From Betaproteobacteria bacterium (GTDB taxonomy: Bacteria; Pseudomonadota; Gammaproteobacteria; Burkholderiales; SG8-39), in contig VBCH01000209.1 of NCBI GenBank assembly GCA_005884455.1, positions 1 to 54,772 on the forward strand: a DNA stretch of 54,772 bases, in the 5' to 3' direction. The first letter of the stretch is position 1, and every line of letters starts with the position of its first letter. Positions 12,897 through 23,235 of this stretch are shown piece by piece. The position numbers and the translations under genes are program-made. The notes under the pieces were generated by a model, which worked only from the letters and a program-made list of their open reading frames with translations, ran no database searches and was not told the DNA's origin.

Positions 12897-13895
12897 ATGA
12901 AAATCGCGCTTATTACCCCAGCCCGAGCGCGCTCGCGAAGCGGCAACCGCCATACCGCGATGCGCTGGGCTGCGATGCTGCGCTCGCTCGGCCACCGGGT
13001 CCGGGTTTCAGTTCGCTGGGACGGGCTGGCGGCCGATGTAATGATCGCGCTGCACGCGCGACGCAGCCACGCTTCGATCGCGCGATTTCGCGAGCGCTTC
13101 CCAGCATCGCCGCTGGTAGTCGTCCTGACCGGCACCGATCTGTACCGGGACATCCGCACGGATCGGGACGCCCGGGCCTCGCTTGCGCTTGCCGATCGAT
13201 TGATCGTCCTCCAGGACATGGGGAAGCTAGAGCTTCCGGCACGGTTCAGGCGCAAAGCCCGCGTGATCTATCAATCGGCACAGGTCGACTCGTCCCCCTC
13301 ACCACCCTCGCGCCGCTTTCGCGTCGCGGTGATCGGACATCTGCGCGAGGAGAAAGACCCTTTCCGCGCCGCGCTCGCCCTCGTCCATCTGCGCGACGTG
13401 CCCGAGGTCGAGATCGTGCAACTCGGGGAAGCGCTCTCTCAGGACATGGCACGCGCGGCGAGGCGCCTGATGCGCGCCGATCCGCGCTATCGCTGGCTCG
13501 GAAACCTGCCGCATTGGCAGGCGATGCGCTGGCTCGCGCGCAGCCATCTCCTCGTCCTCAGCTCGCGGATGGAAGGCGGCGCCAACGTCATTTGCGAGGC
13601 CGCCGCAGCGGGCGTTCCGGTGATCGCATCCCGGGTCTCCGGGAACGTCGGCATGCTGGGCCGCGGCTACCCCGGCTACTACCGGCTCGCCGACCAGAGC
13701 TCGCTCGCGCGCCAGATACGCCGCGCGGCCCTAGCGCCCGCTTATTACGCGCGCCTGGAGCGCCTCACGGCGGCCCGCCGGCCGCTGTTTCGCCCTGCCG
13801 CGGAGCGGGAAGGACTGCGAAGGCTGCTCGCCGAGTTCGCACCGCGGACTTCGCGGTCCAGGATCTCGCGGACCGGAGCGAAACTGCGGCGATAG
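12897..13895 (+). CDS. senB: Selenosugar synthase (SenB, GT-B glycosyltransferase)
   Basis: SenB uses selenophosphate and a UDP-sugar to make a selenosugar, the selenium donor for SenA. The 332-residue protein has a GT-B layout. The N-terminal domain carries [19 protein letters not shown] and [11 protein letters not shown]. The C-terminal domain carries [11 protein letters not shown] and [19 protein letters not shown]. These match the TIGR04348 family as I recall it. Start is the ATG at 12897 (MKIALITP); an in-frame ATG at 12876 would overlap senA. The 3' end overlaps rnhB by 151 bases. The third cluster gene, the selenophosphate synthase senC/selD, is not in this window. Confidence 0.85.
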   Translation: MKIALITPARARSRSGNRHTAMRWAAMLRSLGHRVRVSVRWDGLAADVMIALHARRSHASIARFRERFPASPLVVVLTGTDLYRDIRTDRDARASLALADRLIVLQDMGKLELPARFRRKARVIYQSAQVDSSPSPPSRRFRVAVIGHLREEKDPFRAALALVHLRDVPEVEIVQLGEALSQDMARAARRLMRADPRYRWLGNLPHWQAMRWLARSHLLVLSSRMEGGANVICEAAAAGVPVIASRVSGNVGMLGRGYPGYYRLADQSSLARQIRRAALAPAYYARLERLTAARRPLFRPAAEREGLRRLLAEFAPRTSRSRISRTGAKLRR

Positions 13896-14428
13896 ACTTC
13901 GCACACGCCGTACCGGCGCAAGGCCCTCAGGTGCTGCGGCGTCGGATACCCCTTGTGCACGTCGAAGCCGTACTGCGGGAAACAGCCGTGGAGCCTGCAC
14001 ATCTCGGCATCGCGCGCGGTCTTCGCGAGGATGGATGCCGCCGCGATCACCTTTACTTTCGCGTCTCCGTCCACGATCGCGCGGGCCCTGACGGAGAGTG
14101 CGGGGCAGTGCGCTCCGTCCAACAGGACCTCATCGGGCAGGACCGACAGGGATTCCACGGCGCGGCGCATGGCGAGGAGGCTCGCCTGCAGGACGTTCAA
14201 GCTGTCGATTTCCTCGACGCTCGCCCAGGCGATGGCCCAGGCCAGCGCTCTATCTTTGATGAGGACCGTGAGCCGCTCGCGCTCGCGCACGCTCAAGACC
14301 TTGGAGTCGGCGATTCCGGCCGGCGCGCGACGCCTCGGATCGAATACGACCGCGGCGGCGCAAACCGGTCCGGCGAGCGGCCCGCGGCCGGCTTCGTCGA
14401 CGCCGCAGATCAGGCGGACTGCAGCCAC
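13745..14428 (-). CDS. rnhB: Ribonuclease HII
   Basis: RNase HII nicks RNA-DNA hybrids and removes single ribonucleotides from DNA. The 227-residue protein carries the catalytic acidic residues in [21 protein letters not shown] and [10 protein letters not shown], and the conserved [11 protein letters not shown]. Start is a GTG overlapping the lpxB stop by 19 bases; no ATG is available before the first motif. The C-terminus has about 25 extra basic residues after REILDRE, encoded where the gene overlaps senB. It is the last gene of the rpsB-to-rnhB block. Confidence 0.93.
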   Translation of the reverse strand: MAAVRLICGVDEAGRGPLAGPVCAAAVVFDPRRRAPAGIADSKVLSVRERERLTVLIKDRALAWAIAWASVEEIDSLNVLQASLLAMRRAVESLSVLPDEVLLDGAHCPALSVRARAIVDGDAKVKVIAAASILAKTARDAEMCRLHGCFPQYGFDVHKGYPTPQHLRALRRYGVCEVYRRSFAPVREILDREVRGANSASSLRSPSRSAAGRNSGRRAAVRRSRRA

Positions 14429-15564
14429 GGCAGGAGGGTTTCCGTGGCCCGGGCCGCAGTGTCCCTGCGCAAGAGCCGCCGTATCTGATCGAGGCGCTCC
14501 GGGAGCCTGCGATTGACGACAGGATCGTTGAGGGAATTCAGCACCGCCTGGGCGAGGTTCTCGGGCGTCGCCTCGTGCTGGAGGATCTCCGGCACGAGAA
14601 ATTCCCCGGCGATGATGTTGGGCAGGCCCACCCATGGCAGGGTCGCCATCCTCGACATCATGCGGTACGTGAGGCCGGCCATCTTGTAGGTGATCACCAT
14701 CGGCTTGCGGGCGAGCGCGGCTTCGAGCGTCGCGGTCCCGCTCGCCACGAGCGCGACGTCGCACGCCGCGATCGCGTCGCGCGCGTGGCCGAACAGAACC
14801 GTGAGCGGCAATTCCGCGGCACCGGCGTCGTACATCGCTTCCTCGAAGATGGCGCGCGTTTCGCGGCTCACGAGCGGTACCAGGAAAAGCGCGCCGGGCT
14901 GCCGCGCCGCGATCAGCTTGGCGGTTTGCACGAAGCCCGGGGCCATGTAGCGCACCTCCGACTGGCGGCTTCCCGGCAACAGGGCGATGACCTTCCGTTC
15001 CGCCGACAGGCGCAACTGCTCTCTCGCCGCGGCGGATCCATCCTCGTCGGAGGTCAAATCCGCCAAGGGGTGTCCGACGTAGGCCACCGGCACTCCGGCG
15101 GCGCGGTAGAGCGGCTCCTCGAACGGGAACAGAACCAGCATCTTGTCGACCGACTTCGCGATCGCGGACATGCGCCCGCCGCGCCAGGCCCACAGCGACG
15201 GGCTCACGTAGTGGACCGCCGGAATGCCCGCTCGCTTCAGCTTGCGCTCGAGCGGCAGATTGAAGTCGGGAGCGTCGATGCCGATGAAAACCCTCGGCCT
15301 CGCCGCGAGGAGCCGCCGCCGGAGCTTTCGCCGGATGCCGTGGATTTCGAGAAAATGCCGCAGCACCTCGACGTAGCCGCGCACCGCGAGCTTCTCCATG
15401 GGGAACCAGGAATCGAGGCCCTCCCCTTCCATCTTCGGGCCGCCTATGCCGACGAACTTCAGTCCGGGAACGCGCTCGCGCAGCGCGGCGATAAGATGAG
15501 CTCCGAGAAAGTCCCCCGAAGCCTCCCCCGCGACCATGCCCACGACGATGGGTTTGCCTTCCAC
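14410..15564 (-). CDS. lpxB: Lipid-A-disaccharide synthase
   Basis: LpxB condenses UDP-2,3-diacylglucosamine with lipid X to form the lipid A disaccharide at the inner membrane. The 384-residue protein shows the family's [20 protein letters not shown] start, [10 protein letters not shown], and the C-terminal [12 protein letters not shown] nucleotide-sugar binding segment. Start is GTG, five bases after the lpxA stop. It shares an operon with lpxA, fabZ and lpxD. Confidence 0.96.
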   Translation of the reverse strand: MEGKPIVVGMVAGEASGDFLGAHLIAALRERVPGLKFVGIGGPKMEGEGLDSWFPMEKLAVRGYVEVLRHFLEIHGIRRKLRRRLLAARPRVFIGIDAPDFNLPLERKLKRAGIPAVHYVSPSLWAWRGGRMSAIAKSVDKMLVLFPFEEPLYRAAGVPVAYVGHPLADLTSDEDGSAAAREQLRLSAERKVIALLPGSRQSEVRYMAPGFVQTAKLIAARQPGALFLVPLVSRETRAIFEEAMYDAGAAELPLTVLFGHARDAIAACDVALVASGTATLEAALARKPMVITYKMAGLTYRMMSRMATLPWVGLPNIIAGEFLVPEILQHEATPENLAQAVLNSLNDPVVNRRLPERLDQIRRLLRRDTAARATETLLPWLQSA

Positions 15565-15569
15565 CGCGG

Positions 15570-16340
15570 CTAGCGAATGATGCCCCGCTGCGAGCGCTCG
15601 AGGAAATCGACGAGCACTTGCAGCTCAGGCGACTTGGCGGCCTGGCCCGCAATTTTGCGCCGCGCTTCCGCGAGCGCGAGACCGGACCTGTATAGGGTCT
15701 TGTAGGCGCGCTTGATCGCGGTGATGGTTGCCGCGGCGAAACCGCGGCGCTTCAGCCCCTCGCTGTTGATTCCGAAAGGCTTGGCCGTATTGCCGGCGGC
15801 CATGACGTACGGAGGCAGATCCTGCAGCAGGACAGTCGCGACCCCGGTGATCGAATGGGCGCCGATCGAAACGAACTGATGGGCTCCGGTAAACCCGCCC
15901 AGCACGGCGTAGTCCCCGACCTGCACGTGACCGGCAAGCGTCGCCACATTGGCGAAGACCGCGTGGTCGCCGACCCGGCAGTCATGCGCGATATGCACGT
16001 AGGCCATGATCCAGTTGTCGCTGCCGATGCGCGTGACGCCCGCGTCCTGCGCGGTGCCGCAGCTGAAAGTGCAATACTCTCGGATGGTGTTGCGGTCGCC
16101 GATCTCGAGCGCGGTCGCTTCACCGGCGTATTTCTTGTCCTGGGGCGGTCCGCCGAGCGAGCTGAATCCGTAAATCCGGTTCTGGGTCCCTATGCGAGTT
16201 CTCCCCTCGATCAGCACGTGCGGCCCGATCGAGGTCCCCTCCCCTATCTCGACGTGCTCGCCGATGATCGAATAGGGTCCCACCGAGACTCCCGGGGCGA
16301 GCTTCGCTCCGCTGTGAACGATGGCCGTCGGGTGAATCAT
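15570..16340 (-). CDS. lpxA: UDP-N-acetylglucosamine acyltransferase
   Basis: LpxA transfers a 3-hydroxyacyl chain to UDP-GlcNAc, the first step of lipid A synthesis. The ATG at 16340 gives 256 residues: a left-handed beta helix of hexapeptide repeats ([19 protein letters not shown]) followed by a C-terminal helical domain. The catalytic histidine lies in the region [13 protein letters not shown]. Its start overlaps the fabZ stop (ATGA). Confidence 0.96.
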   Translation of the reverse strand: MIHPTAIVHSGAKLAPGVSVGPYSIIGEHVEIGEGTSIGPHVLIEGRTRIGTQNRIYGFSSLGGPPQDKKYAGEATALEIGDRNTIREYCTFSCGTAQDAGVTRIGSDNWIMAYVHIAHDCRVGDHAVFANVATLAGHVQVGDYAVLGGFTGAHQFVSIGAHSITGVATVLLQDLPPYVMAAGNTAKPFGINSEGLKRRGFAAATITAIKRAYKTLYRSGLALAEARRKIAGQAAKSPELQVLVDFLERSQRGIIR

Positions 16341-16771
16341 ATCGGGCGCAGTGTGCACAAGATCTTCGCTTCGGCGGCGAGCGCATCGCCGACGCGCGCC
16401 TGCGCGGCGAATTTCCAGAGTCCCCGTGAGCTGCGTTCCACCGCGACCTCGAGCAGCAGCTGGTCGCCTGGAACTACCGGGCGCTTGAACCGCGCCTCGT
16501 CGATTCCCGCGAAGTAGTAGACCGACTTGTCGTCCGCCTTCGTGTTCATGGTGCGGAACGACAATACGGCTGCCGCCTGGGCGAGAGCCTCGATGATCAT
16601 GACGCCCGGCATCACCGGATAGTGCGGGAAATGCCCGGTAAAGAAAGGCTCGTTCATGGAGACGTTCTTGAGCGCGAGAAGCCGCTTGCCCGGCTCGCAT
16701 TCGAGCACCCTGTCCAGGAGGAGCATGGGATAGCGGTGAGGCAAGTATTCCAGGATCTCTCGGATGTCCAT
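16337..16771 (-). CDS. fabZ: 3-hydroxyacyl-ACP dehydratase FabZ
   Basis: FabZ removes water from 3-hydroxyacyl-ACP in fatty acid elongation and competes with LpxA and LpxD for that substrate. The 144-residue hot-dog protein has [13 protein letters not shown] and the catalytic [20 protein letters not shown]. It lies between lpxD and lpxA, four or fewer bases from each. Confidence 0.96.
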   Translation of the reverse strand: MDIREILEYLPHRYPMLLLDRVLECEPGKRLLALKNVSMNEPFFTGHFPHYPVMPGVMIIEALAQAAAVLSFRTMNTKADDKSVYYFAGIDEARFKRPVVPGDQLLLEVAVERSSRGLWKFAAQARVGDALAAEAKILCTLRPI

Positions 16772-16774
16772 CTC

Positions 16775-17821
16775 TTACCTCTTTCTCTTTACTGGGAGTC
16801 GCTTTTCCAGCTCGCGGATACGCTTGGCCAGCCGGTCGAGGCCGCGCAGGTGCGCCACCGTCTTCGCCCACTCGCGGGCGGGCGCCGAAGGCAGCGCCCC
16901 GGCATAGGTGCCCGCGCGCGTGATGGATTTCGTCACCACGGCCGCGGCGGAGATCGTCACGTGATCGGCGATCGTCAAATGGCCGATGATGCGCGCGGCT
17001 CCGCCGATGGCGCAGTGCCGGCCGATGCGCGTGCTGCCTGCGACGGCTGCACAGCCGGCCATCGCGGTATGCGCACCGATGCGCACGTTGTGGCCGATCT
17101 GGATCTGGTTGTCGAGCTTGACGCCATCCTCGATCACCGTGTCGTCGAGCGCGCCGCGGTCGATCGTGGTGTTTGCGCCGATCTCGACGTCGTCGCCTAT
17201 CACGGCGCGCCCGGTCTGCGGAATCTTGATCCAGCGTCCGGAATCCGGCGCCATGCCGAAACCGTCTGCGCCGATCACCACGCCGGCGTGGATCAAGGCG
17301 CGCTTGCCTATGACGCACCGGGGATAGACCGTCACCGAGGGACCCAGGCGGCTGTCCTCCCCGATCGAGGCATCTTCGCCGATCGTGCAGCTCGCATCGA
17401 TCACGACGCGCTCCCCCAGCCGTGCCCCGCGTCCGACATGGCAGCCGGGCCCTACCGTGGCGGAGGCCGGAATCTCCGCGTCCTCTTCGACGACGGCGCG
17501 CGCGTGGATTCCCGCAGCGGGGCGACTGCCGGAGTCGAACAGCTGCGCGGCCCGGGCATAGTAGACATAGGGGTCGTCGCAGAGGATCCTCGGCAGGGCG
17601 GTCGCGTCGCGTTCCTCGCGCGCCAAAATCACGGCCGACGCACGCGTGTCGCGCAAGTGCGCCCGGTACCGGCCGTGCGAGAAGAAGCAAAGATCGCCCG
17701 GGCCGGCGCTCTCCAACGTAGCGATCCGCAGAATCTCGGCGCTGGGATCGCCGATCAGCTCCCCGCCGAGCTTGGCGACGATTTCACCGAGTCTATACGT
17801 ACGCGAAATGGATTGCGTCAC
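16775..17821 (-). CDS. lpxD: UDP-3-O-acylglucosamine N-acyltransferase
   Basis: LpxD adds the second 3-hydroxyacyl chain to the lipid A precursor. The 348-residue protein has the N-terminal uridine-binding domain, a long hexapeptide beta helix (GVVIGADGFGMAPDSGRWIKIPQ is the typical stretch) and a short C-terminal helix (HLRGLDRLAKRIRELEKRL). Start is GTG, six bases from the skp stop. Confidence 0.96.
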   Translation of the reverse strand: MTQSISRTYRLGEIVAKLGGELIGDPSAEILRIATLESAGPGDLCFFSHGRYRAHLRDTRASAVILAREERDATALPRILCDDPYVYYARAAQLFDSGSRPAAGIHARAVVEEDAEIPASATVGPGCHVGRGARLGERVVIDASCTIGEDASIGEDSRLGPSVTVYPRCVIGKRALIHAGVVIGADGFGMAPDSGRWIKIPQTGRAVIGDDVEIGANTTIDRGALDDTVIEDGVKLDNQIQIGHNVRIGAHTAMAGCAAVAGSTRIGRHCAIGGAARIIGHLTIADHVTISAAAVVTKSITRAGTYAGALPSAPAREWAKTVAHLRGLDRLAKRIRELEKRLPVKRKR

Positions 17822-17827
17822 GCCGAA

Positions 17828-18355
17828 TCACTTGCCCGCGCGAGTATCCTCTAGCGCCTTGATGACCCTGTCGGTGATGTCGATGCGGGTGCTCGCCCAC
17901 ACGACCTGCTCGTTCTGAAACACGATGTCGAGCTTTTCGGCCTCTGCAATCTGCCTCACGGCACGGTTGGCGCGTTCGAGGACTCCTTCGAATTCCTCCT
18001 TGCGCCGCTGGGCCAGATCCTCGTTGAACTCCCGTTGTTTGCGCTGAAAGTCCCGGTTGACATCGCTGAATTCGCGTTCGCGCTTTTGCCGCTCCGATTC
18101 CGACATCGTCAAGGCGTTCTTCTCCAGGCTTCCCTGCATCTTTTTCAGCTGCTCCGCGATCTTGGAGAGCTCCTGCCCGCGCAGAGAGAATTCCTGCTCC
18201 AGTTTCTTCTGGGCCCGCTGCGCAGCGGGCGCCTCCCTCAGAATCCGCTCCAAGCTGACGAACCCGATGCTCGACTGCGCGAGCGCCGGGCTGACGACCC
18301 CCATGGATGCGGTGAGGATGCAACCGGCGAGAAAGTAGCTTTTCGAAGCTGCCAT
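17828..18355 (-). CDS. skp: Periplasmic chaperone Skp/OmpH
   Basis: Skp holds unfolded outer-membrane proteins in the periplasm for delivery to BamA. The ATG at 18355 gives 175 residues with a signal peptide cut after SPALAQ. An OmpH domain of long coiled-coil arms follows (QKKLEQEFSLRGQELSKIAEQ, QKREREFSDVNRDFQRKQREF). An in-frame ATG four codons upstream is possible. A perfect TATAAT (18377-18382) lies in the 35-base gap after bamA and may give an extra local promoter, though no matching -35 box is clear. Confidence 0.93.
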   Translation of the reverse strand: MAASKSYFLAGCILTASMGVVSPALAQSSIGFVSLERILREAPAAQRAQKKLEQEFSLRGQELSKIAEQLKKMQGSLEKNALTMSESERQKREREFSDVNRDFQRKQREFNEDLAQRRKEEFEGVLERANRAVRQIAEAEKLDIVFQNEQVVWASTRIDITDRVIKALEDTRAGK

Positions 18356-18390
18356 GGGGCCTGCCATTGAGAAAGGATTATACCGGGCCG

Positions 18391-20664
18391 TCAGAACAAG
18401 GTTCCAAGCGTGAACTGGATGTTCTGGATACTGTCCCCGGGCCTGTCGTTGAGCGGCCTTGCGACGCTGATCTTCATCGGGCCGACCGGCGAGTTCCAGG
18501 CGAAGCTCATTCCCCATGAGGCACGCATTTGCGAAAGGTCGAGCTTTTCGGTGAAGGCGTAGACTTGTCCCGCGTCGATGAAAGCACCGAATCGCATCGA
18601 CCGGTCGGTGCTGCCCGGTACCGGGAACAGCAGCTCCGCCGATCCGTTGACTTTCCGATTGCCCCCCAGAAAGCTGCCGTCGAGGTCGCGTGGGCCCAAC
18701 GACGCGGTCCGGTATCCGCGCACGCTGCCGATGCCGCCCGAGTAATAGTTCTTGAAAAACGGCAGCGGTTTTCCACCGTACCCTTCCCCGGTGTCAAGCT
18801 CCCCGCTGAGAAAGAACGTGAGGTTGCGCGAGTACGGATAGAAATACTGGTGGGTGTAGGAATACTTCCAGTACTGCAGGTCCCCCGGCGGCGTCGCCAG
18901 CTCCAGAGTGGCGCGCTCGAGGTGACCCCTCGTGGGCCAGATGAAGCTGTCCCGCGAGTCGCGGACCCAGCCGGCGGTGCTGACCAGCGTAATATAGTTG
19001 CTGCCGAGCTGGTTTTGAAAAATGAGGTAACGCTGCGGGCTGTCCGGGGCGAGGAAGAGCTTGACCTGCTCCGTACCGAAGCCGAAAAACAAGGTGTCGT
19101 ACTCGGTATAGGGCACTCCGAAGCGTACCGCCCCGCCGACCGTGCTCGTCCTGTAGTGGCCGATTCCCAGCGTCGAGGCGTTCACGTCGCGCCGATAGAC
19201 GTCGAAGCCGCGGCTGACTCCGTCGACCGTGTAGTAGGGATCGGTAAAGGAAAGCGAGGCGACCTTGTTCACCGATCCGGAAGCGACTTGCAGTCCCACC
19301 GTGTTGCCGGTACCGAAAAAATTGCTCTGCTGAACGGAAGCCTGAATGATGAGTCTATCGACGTTCGAAAACCCCACGCCGAGCAGCACCGCGCCCGTCG
19401 GCTTCTCCTTGACCCGCACGGTGACGTCGACCTGATCGGTGGTGCCGGGCACCGCCGGCGTCTCGACCTCGACTTCGCTGAAAAAACCTGTCTTGTCGAT
19501 CCGCTGCTTGGAGAGCTGCAGCTTCTGGCTGTCGAAAAAGCTGCCTTCGAGCTGGCGCATCTCGCGACGCACCACCTCGTCGCGGGTGCGCGTGTTTCCG
19601 ACGACGTTGATCCGCCGTACATAGACGCGCCGTCCGGGGTCTATCAAAAAGGTGAAGCTGACCTTGCGCTTCTCCTTGTCGATATCGGGATTCGCATTGA
19701 CGTTGGCAAAAGCGTACCCGTCCCGCCCCAGCCGGTCGGTGATCGCCTTGGTAGAGTCGGTGAGCTTTTCCCTGGAAAAGGTTTCGCCCGATTTGATCGT
19801 GATCAGCGAGCGAAGCTCCGCCTCGGGTACGAGCAAGTCGCCCGCCAGCTTCACATCGGCGACCTCATATTTCTCGCCCTCGGTGATGTTGACCGTGATG
19901 TAGATGTCGCGGCGGTCGGGCGTGATCGAGACCTGGGTGGAATCGATATTGAACTCGAGGTAGCCCGCGTTCAGGTAATGCGAGCGCATCGATTCGAGGT
20001 CGGCTTGAAGCTTTTGCCGTGAGTATTGATCGTTTTTCGAAAACCAGGTGAAGAAGCCGGGGGTGCGCAGCTGGAGCACTTGGAGCAATTCGTCCTCGGT
20101 GAACGCGTGGTTGCCAACGATGTTGATTCTCCTGATCTTCGCGACCTCCCCCTCGTTCAGGTTGAAATTGATTGCGACCCGGTTGCGGTCGAGCGGCGTG
20201 ACGGTCGTTGTCACCTCCACGCCGTAGAGGCCCCGGGTCAGATACTGGCGTTTGAGCTCCTGCTCCGCCTGATCGAGCAGGGCACGGTCGAAGATGCGGC
20301 CCTCCTGGAATCCGACGTCGCGCAGCCCTTGCTTGACCTTGTCTTTTTCGAATTCCTTCATTCCGACGAAATCGATCGAAGCGATGGCCGGCCGCTCCTC
20401 GAGAGTCACGATCAGCACGTTTCCCTGGACCTCGAGCCTGACGTCGCGGAAGAACCCGGTGGCGAACAGGGTGCGAATCGCGCCGGCGGCCTTCTCGTCG
20501 GTCATCGTGTCGCCGACCTTGACGGGGAGATAGCTGAAGACCGTCCCCGCCTCGATGCGCTGGATGCCCTCGACGCGAATGTCGCGCACGACGAACGGTT
20601 GGAACGCCCACGCCGGCGCGGCGAGCACGAGCGGGAAGAGCGCGGCTCGTAGCGCGTTTTTCAC
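18391..20664 (-). CDS. bamA: Outer membrane protein assembly factor BamA
   Basis: BamA folds and inserts beta-barrel proteins into the outer membrane. The 757-residue precursor has a signal peptide (LFPLVLAAPAWA). Five POTRA domains follow (the first starts FVVRDIRVEGIQRIEAGTVF), then a 16-strand barrel containing the conserved GSVRGYR (lid-lock VRGF/Y-like) motif and ending in the phenylalanine signature TLGTLF. It follows rseP and precedes skp, the usual order. Confidence 0.97.
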   Translation of the reverse strand: MKNALRAALFPLVLAAPAWAFQPFVVRDIRVEGIQRIEAGTVFSYLPVKVGDTMTDEKAAGAIRTLFATGFFRDVRLEVQGNVLIVTLEERPAIASIDFVGMKEFEKDKVKQGLRDVGFQEGRIFDRALLDQAEQELKRQYLTRGLYGVEVTTTVTPLDRNRVAINFNLNEGEVAKIRRINIVGNHAFTEDELLQVLQLRTPGFFTWFSKNDQYSRQKLQADLESMRSHYLNAGYLEFNIDSTQVSITPDRRDIYITVNITEGEKYEVADVKLAGDLLVPEAELRSLITIKSGETFSREKLTDSTKAITDRLGRDGYAFANVNANPDIDKEKRKVSFTFLIDPGRRVYVRRINVVGNTRTRDEVVRREMRQLEGSFFDSQKLQLSKQRIDKTGFFSEVEVETPAVPGTTDQVDVTVRVKEKPTGAVLLGVGFSNVDRLIIQASVQQSNFFGTGNTVGLQVASGSVNKVASLSFTDPYYTVDGVSRGFDVYRRDVNASTLGIGHYRTSTVGGAVRFGVPYTEYDTLFFGFGTEQVKLFLAPDSPQRYLIFQNQLGSNYITLVSTAGWVRDSRDSFIWPTRGHLERATLELATPPGDLQYWKYSYTHQYFYPYSRNLTFFLSGELDTGEGYGGKPLPFFKNYYSGGIGSVRGYRTASLGPRDLDGSFLGGNRKVNGSAELLFPVPGSTDRSMRFGAFIDAGQVYAFTEKLDLSQMRASWGMSFAWNSPVGPMKISVARPLNDRPGDSIQNIQFTLGTLF

Positions 20665-20674
20665 TGGTGGATCG

Positions 20675-22039
20675 TTAACCCGCGAACAAACGGTTGAAAT
20701 CGTTGTAGATGGCGAACGCCATCAGGAAGAGGAGGAGCGTGAGGCCCAGACGCTGGCCCAGCTCCATTGTTCGCTCCGAAACCGGGCTGCCCTTGAAAAT
20801 CTCGATCACGTAATACAGCAGGTGTCCCCCATCCAATAACGGAATCGGAAGGAGGTTGAGCACGCCCAGGCTGATGCTGATCAACGCGAGAAATGCAATG
20901 TAGGCGCCGATACCCAGCTGCGCCGACTGACCCGCGTAATCGGCGATCGTCACCGGGCCGCTCAGGTTCTTCCAGGAGACCTGGCCGACGACCATCTTGC
21001 CGAGCATCTTCAGGCTGAACACCGACATCTCCCAGGTCCGCTCGAGAGCCATTCCAAGCGCGGCAGCCGGCGCGTAGCGCACGGTCGTAACGAGGCTCTT
21101 CATCGGATCGGAATCCATTTGCGGAGCCGTCCCGATGCGGCCGAAGCGCTCGCCGTTCTGCTGCACCGTCTCGGGTCGCAGCCGGACCTCGATTTGGCTG
21201 CCGCCGCGGACGATGCCGAGCCGGACGATTTCGCCGGGCCGGCGCCGGACGGCCCTCACGACATCCTCCCAGACCCGTATCTCGCTTCCATCGATCGAAA
21301 CGACCCGGTCTCCCGGACGCAACCCCCCCGACTCGGCCACGCTCCCCGCCACGACCTTGCCGATGACCGGCGCTATGTCCGGCCGATTCAGCCTCAAGCC
21401 CAAGCGCGCGAGGGGGTCGCTGTCGAAGCCTTCGAGATCGAAACCCGACAGATCCAGGGTGCGCCAGGTAAGCCGTTGTTGAGGGTCGATCACTTCGAGT
21501 CGCGCCGACTTTTTTTCCACTGCGAGCTGCAGCAGGCGCCAGCGCACCTGCTGCCAGCTGGCCATCGGCTCATCGTTGATTTTGAGGATCGTCTCGCCTC
21601 GCACGAAACCGCTCGCCTCCGCGACGGTTCCGGGATCCGGGGTGCCGACGACGGGCTTCGCCTCCTGCACGCCACCCACGAAAAGGGCCCAGTAGAAAAC
21701 GATGGCGAGCAAGAAATTGGCCGCCGGCCCCGCGGCGACGATCGCGATGCGGCGCCATACTCTCTGGCGATTGAATGCCCGGTGCGCTTCTTCCGGCGCG
21801 ACCGGCGCCTCGTGCTCATCGAGCATTTTTACGTAGCCGCCGAGCGGCAGCGCCGCGATCACCCATTCGGTCCGGTCCCGGCCGCTTCGGATCCGCCACA
21901 GCGGCCTGCCGAAACCGATCGAGAAGCGCAATACCTTCACTCCGAAGAGGTGCGCGATCAGATAGTGCCCGAACTCGTGAAACACGATCAGCACGCCGAG
22001 CGCGACGACGAAGGCCAAGACGGTGATGGCGAGGTTCAT
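20675..22039 (-). CDS. rseP: RIP metalloprotease RseP
   Basis: RseP is the inner-membrane site-2 protease that cleaves anti-sigma factor RseA in the envelope stress response and removes signal-peptide remnants. The ATG at 22039 gives 454 residues. It has the zinc motif HEFGH in the first membrane helix, two PDZ domains in the middle (about 115-300), and the LDGGHLLYY zinc/active-site motif in the last third before the final membrane helix. The long ORF extension upstream is dxr in another frame. It overlaps the dxr stop by four bases. Confidence 0.96.
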   Translation of the reverse strand: MNLAITVLAFVVALGVLIVFHEFGHYLIAHLFGVKVLRFSIGFGRPLWRIRSGRDRTEWVIAALPLGGYVKMLDEHEAPVAPEEAHRAFNRQRVWRRIAIVAAGPAANFLLAIVFYWALFVGGVQEAKPVVGTPDPGTVAEASGFVRGETILKINDEPMASWQQVRWRLLQLAVEKKSARLEVIDPQQRLTWRTLDLSGFDLEGFDSDPLARLGLRLNRPDIAPVIGKVVAGSVAESGGLRPGDRVVSIDGSEIRVWEDVVRAVRRRPGEIVRLGIVRGGSQIEVRLRPETVQQNGERFGRIGTAPQMDSDPMKSLVTTVRYAPAAALGMALERTWEMSVFSLKMLGKMVVGQVSWKNLSGPVTIADYAGQSAQLGIGAYIAFLALISISLGVLNLLPIPLLDGGHLLYYVIEIFKGSPVSERTMELGQRLGLTLLLFLMAFAIYNDFNRLFAG

Positions 22040-23235
22040 GCGGCGTGGGAGTTGAATCGCGCGACGATCTGGTTCGCCCGCGCCCGGGCTCTCGCGTCGG
22101 CGGCGAGCACATCCTCCAGAGTGCCGAGCGCGTCCGCGGAGAGGCTGTTCAGGGCCTCCTCGATCACCGCGGTGATCTGCAGGAAAGGCAGCCGGCCTTC
22201 GAGAAAGGCGGCGACAGCGACCTCGTTGGCCGCGTTCAGCGTCGCCGGCGCGGCGCCTCCGCTCCTCAACGCCGCGTAGGCGAGCTCGAGTGCGGGGAAA
22301 CGCTCGAAATCGGGCTGCTCGAAGGAGAGGAGCCCGATGCGAAAGAGGTCGAGCGACGACACTCCGGCCTCGATGCGCTCCGGATAGGCGAGCGCCTGGG
22401 CGATCGGCGTTCGCATGTCGGGATGTCCGAGCTGGGCGATCACCGAGCCGTCGGCGTACTCGACCATCGAGTGGACCACGCTTTGCGGATGGACGACGAC
22501 CTGGATCTGTTCCGCGCTTGCACCGAAGAGCCACCGGGCCTCGATGATCTCCAGTCCCTTGTTCATCATGGTCGCCGAATCCACCGAGATCTTGCGTCCC
22601 ATGACCCAATTCGGATGGGCGCAGGCTTCGTCGGGCGTCACCCGGTGCAGCTCCGCTCGCGAACGGCTCCTGAACGGCCCCCCCGATCCGGTGAGGAGGA
22701 TCCTCCGGACGCCTTTGGCGACGAGCTCTCCCGAGGCGAACGGAGGAAGGCATTGGAAGATGGCGTTGTGCTCGCTGTCGATCGGCAGCAGCATCGCCCC
22801 GCTGGCTCGGACGGTCTCCATGAACACGGGGCCGGCGATCACCAGCGCTTCCTTGTTTGCGAGCAGCAGCTTCTTGCCCGCCCTCGCCGCGGCGAGCGTG
22901 GCGCGAAGCCCGGCCGCCCCGACGATAGCGGCCATGACGCAGTCGACTTCGGGCAGGGAAGCCACTTCCACGAGCCCCGCCTCCCCCGCGAGAACGCGGC
23001 AGCCGACGCCAGCCCCCGCCAGGCGCTCGCGCAGCCGGGGCGCGTGAGCGGCGTCCGCGACGCACACGTAGTCGGGCCGGTGTCGCCTGCACAGATCGGC
23101 CAGCTCATCGACTTGCCGATGAGCGGTCAACGCCGCCACACGGAAGCGCGAAGGATGTCGCGCGATCACATCCAGAGTACTCGCTCCGATCGAGCCCGTC
23201 GCTCCGAGTATCGCGATGTTTTGAATCGAGGTCAT
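22036..23235 (-). CDS. dxr: 1-deoxy-D-xylulose 5-phosphate reductoisomerase
   Basis: Dxr (IspC) makes 2-C-methyl-D-erythritol 4-phosphate in the MEP isoprenoid pathway; its products feed UppS. The ATG at 23235 gives 399 residues. They show the NADPH-binding [15 protein letters not shown], the metal/substrate segment [11 protein letters not shown], and the flexible loop region around [17 protein letters not shown]-like sequence. The gene overlaps the cdsA stop (ATGA) and the rseP start. Confidence 0.96.
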   Translation of the reverse strand: MTSIQNIAILGATGSIGASTLDVIARHPSRFRVAALTAHRQVDELADLCRRHRPDYVCVADAAHAPRLRERLAGAGVGCRVLAGEAGLVEVASLPEVDCVMAAIVGAAGLRATLAAARAGKKLLLANKEALVIAGPVFMETVRASGAMLLPIDSEHNAIFQCLPPFASGELVAKGVRRILLTGSGGPFRSRSRAELHRVTPDEACAHPNWVMGRKISVDSATMMNKGLEIIEARWLFGASAEQIQVVVHPQSVVHSMVEYADGSVIAQLGHPDMRTPIAQALAYPERIEAGVSSLDLFRIGLLSFEQPDFERFPALELAYAALRSGGAAPATLNAANEVAVAAFLEGRLPFLQITAVIEEALNSLSADALGTLEDVLAADARARARANQIVARFNSHAA

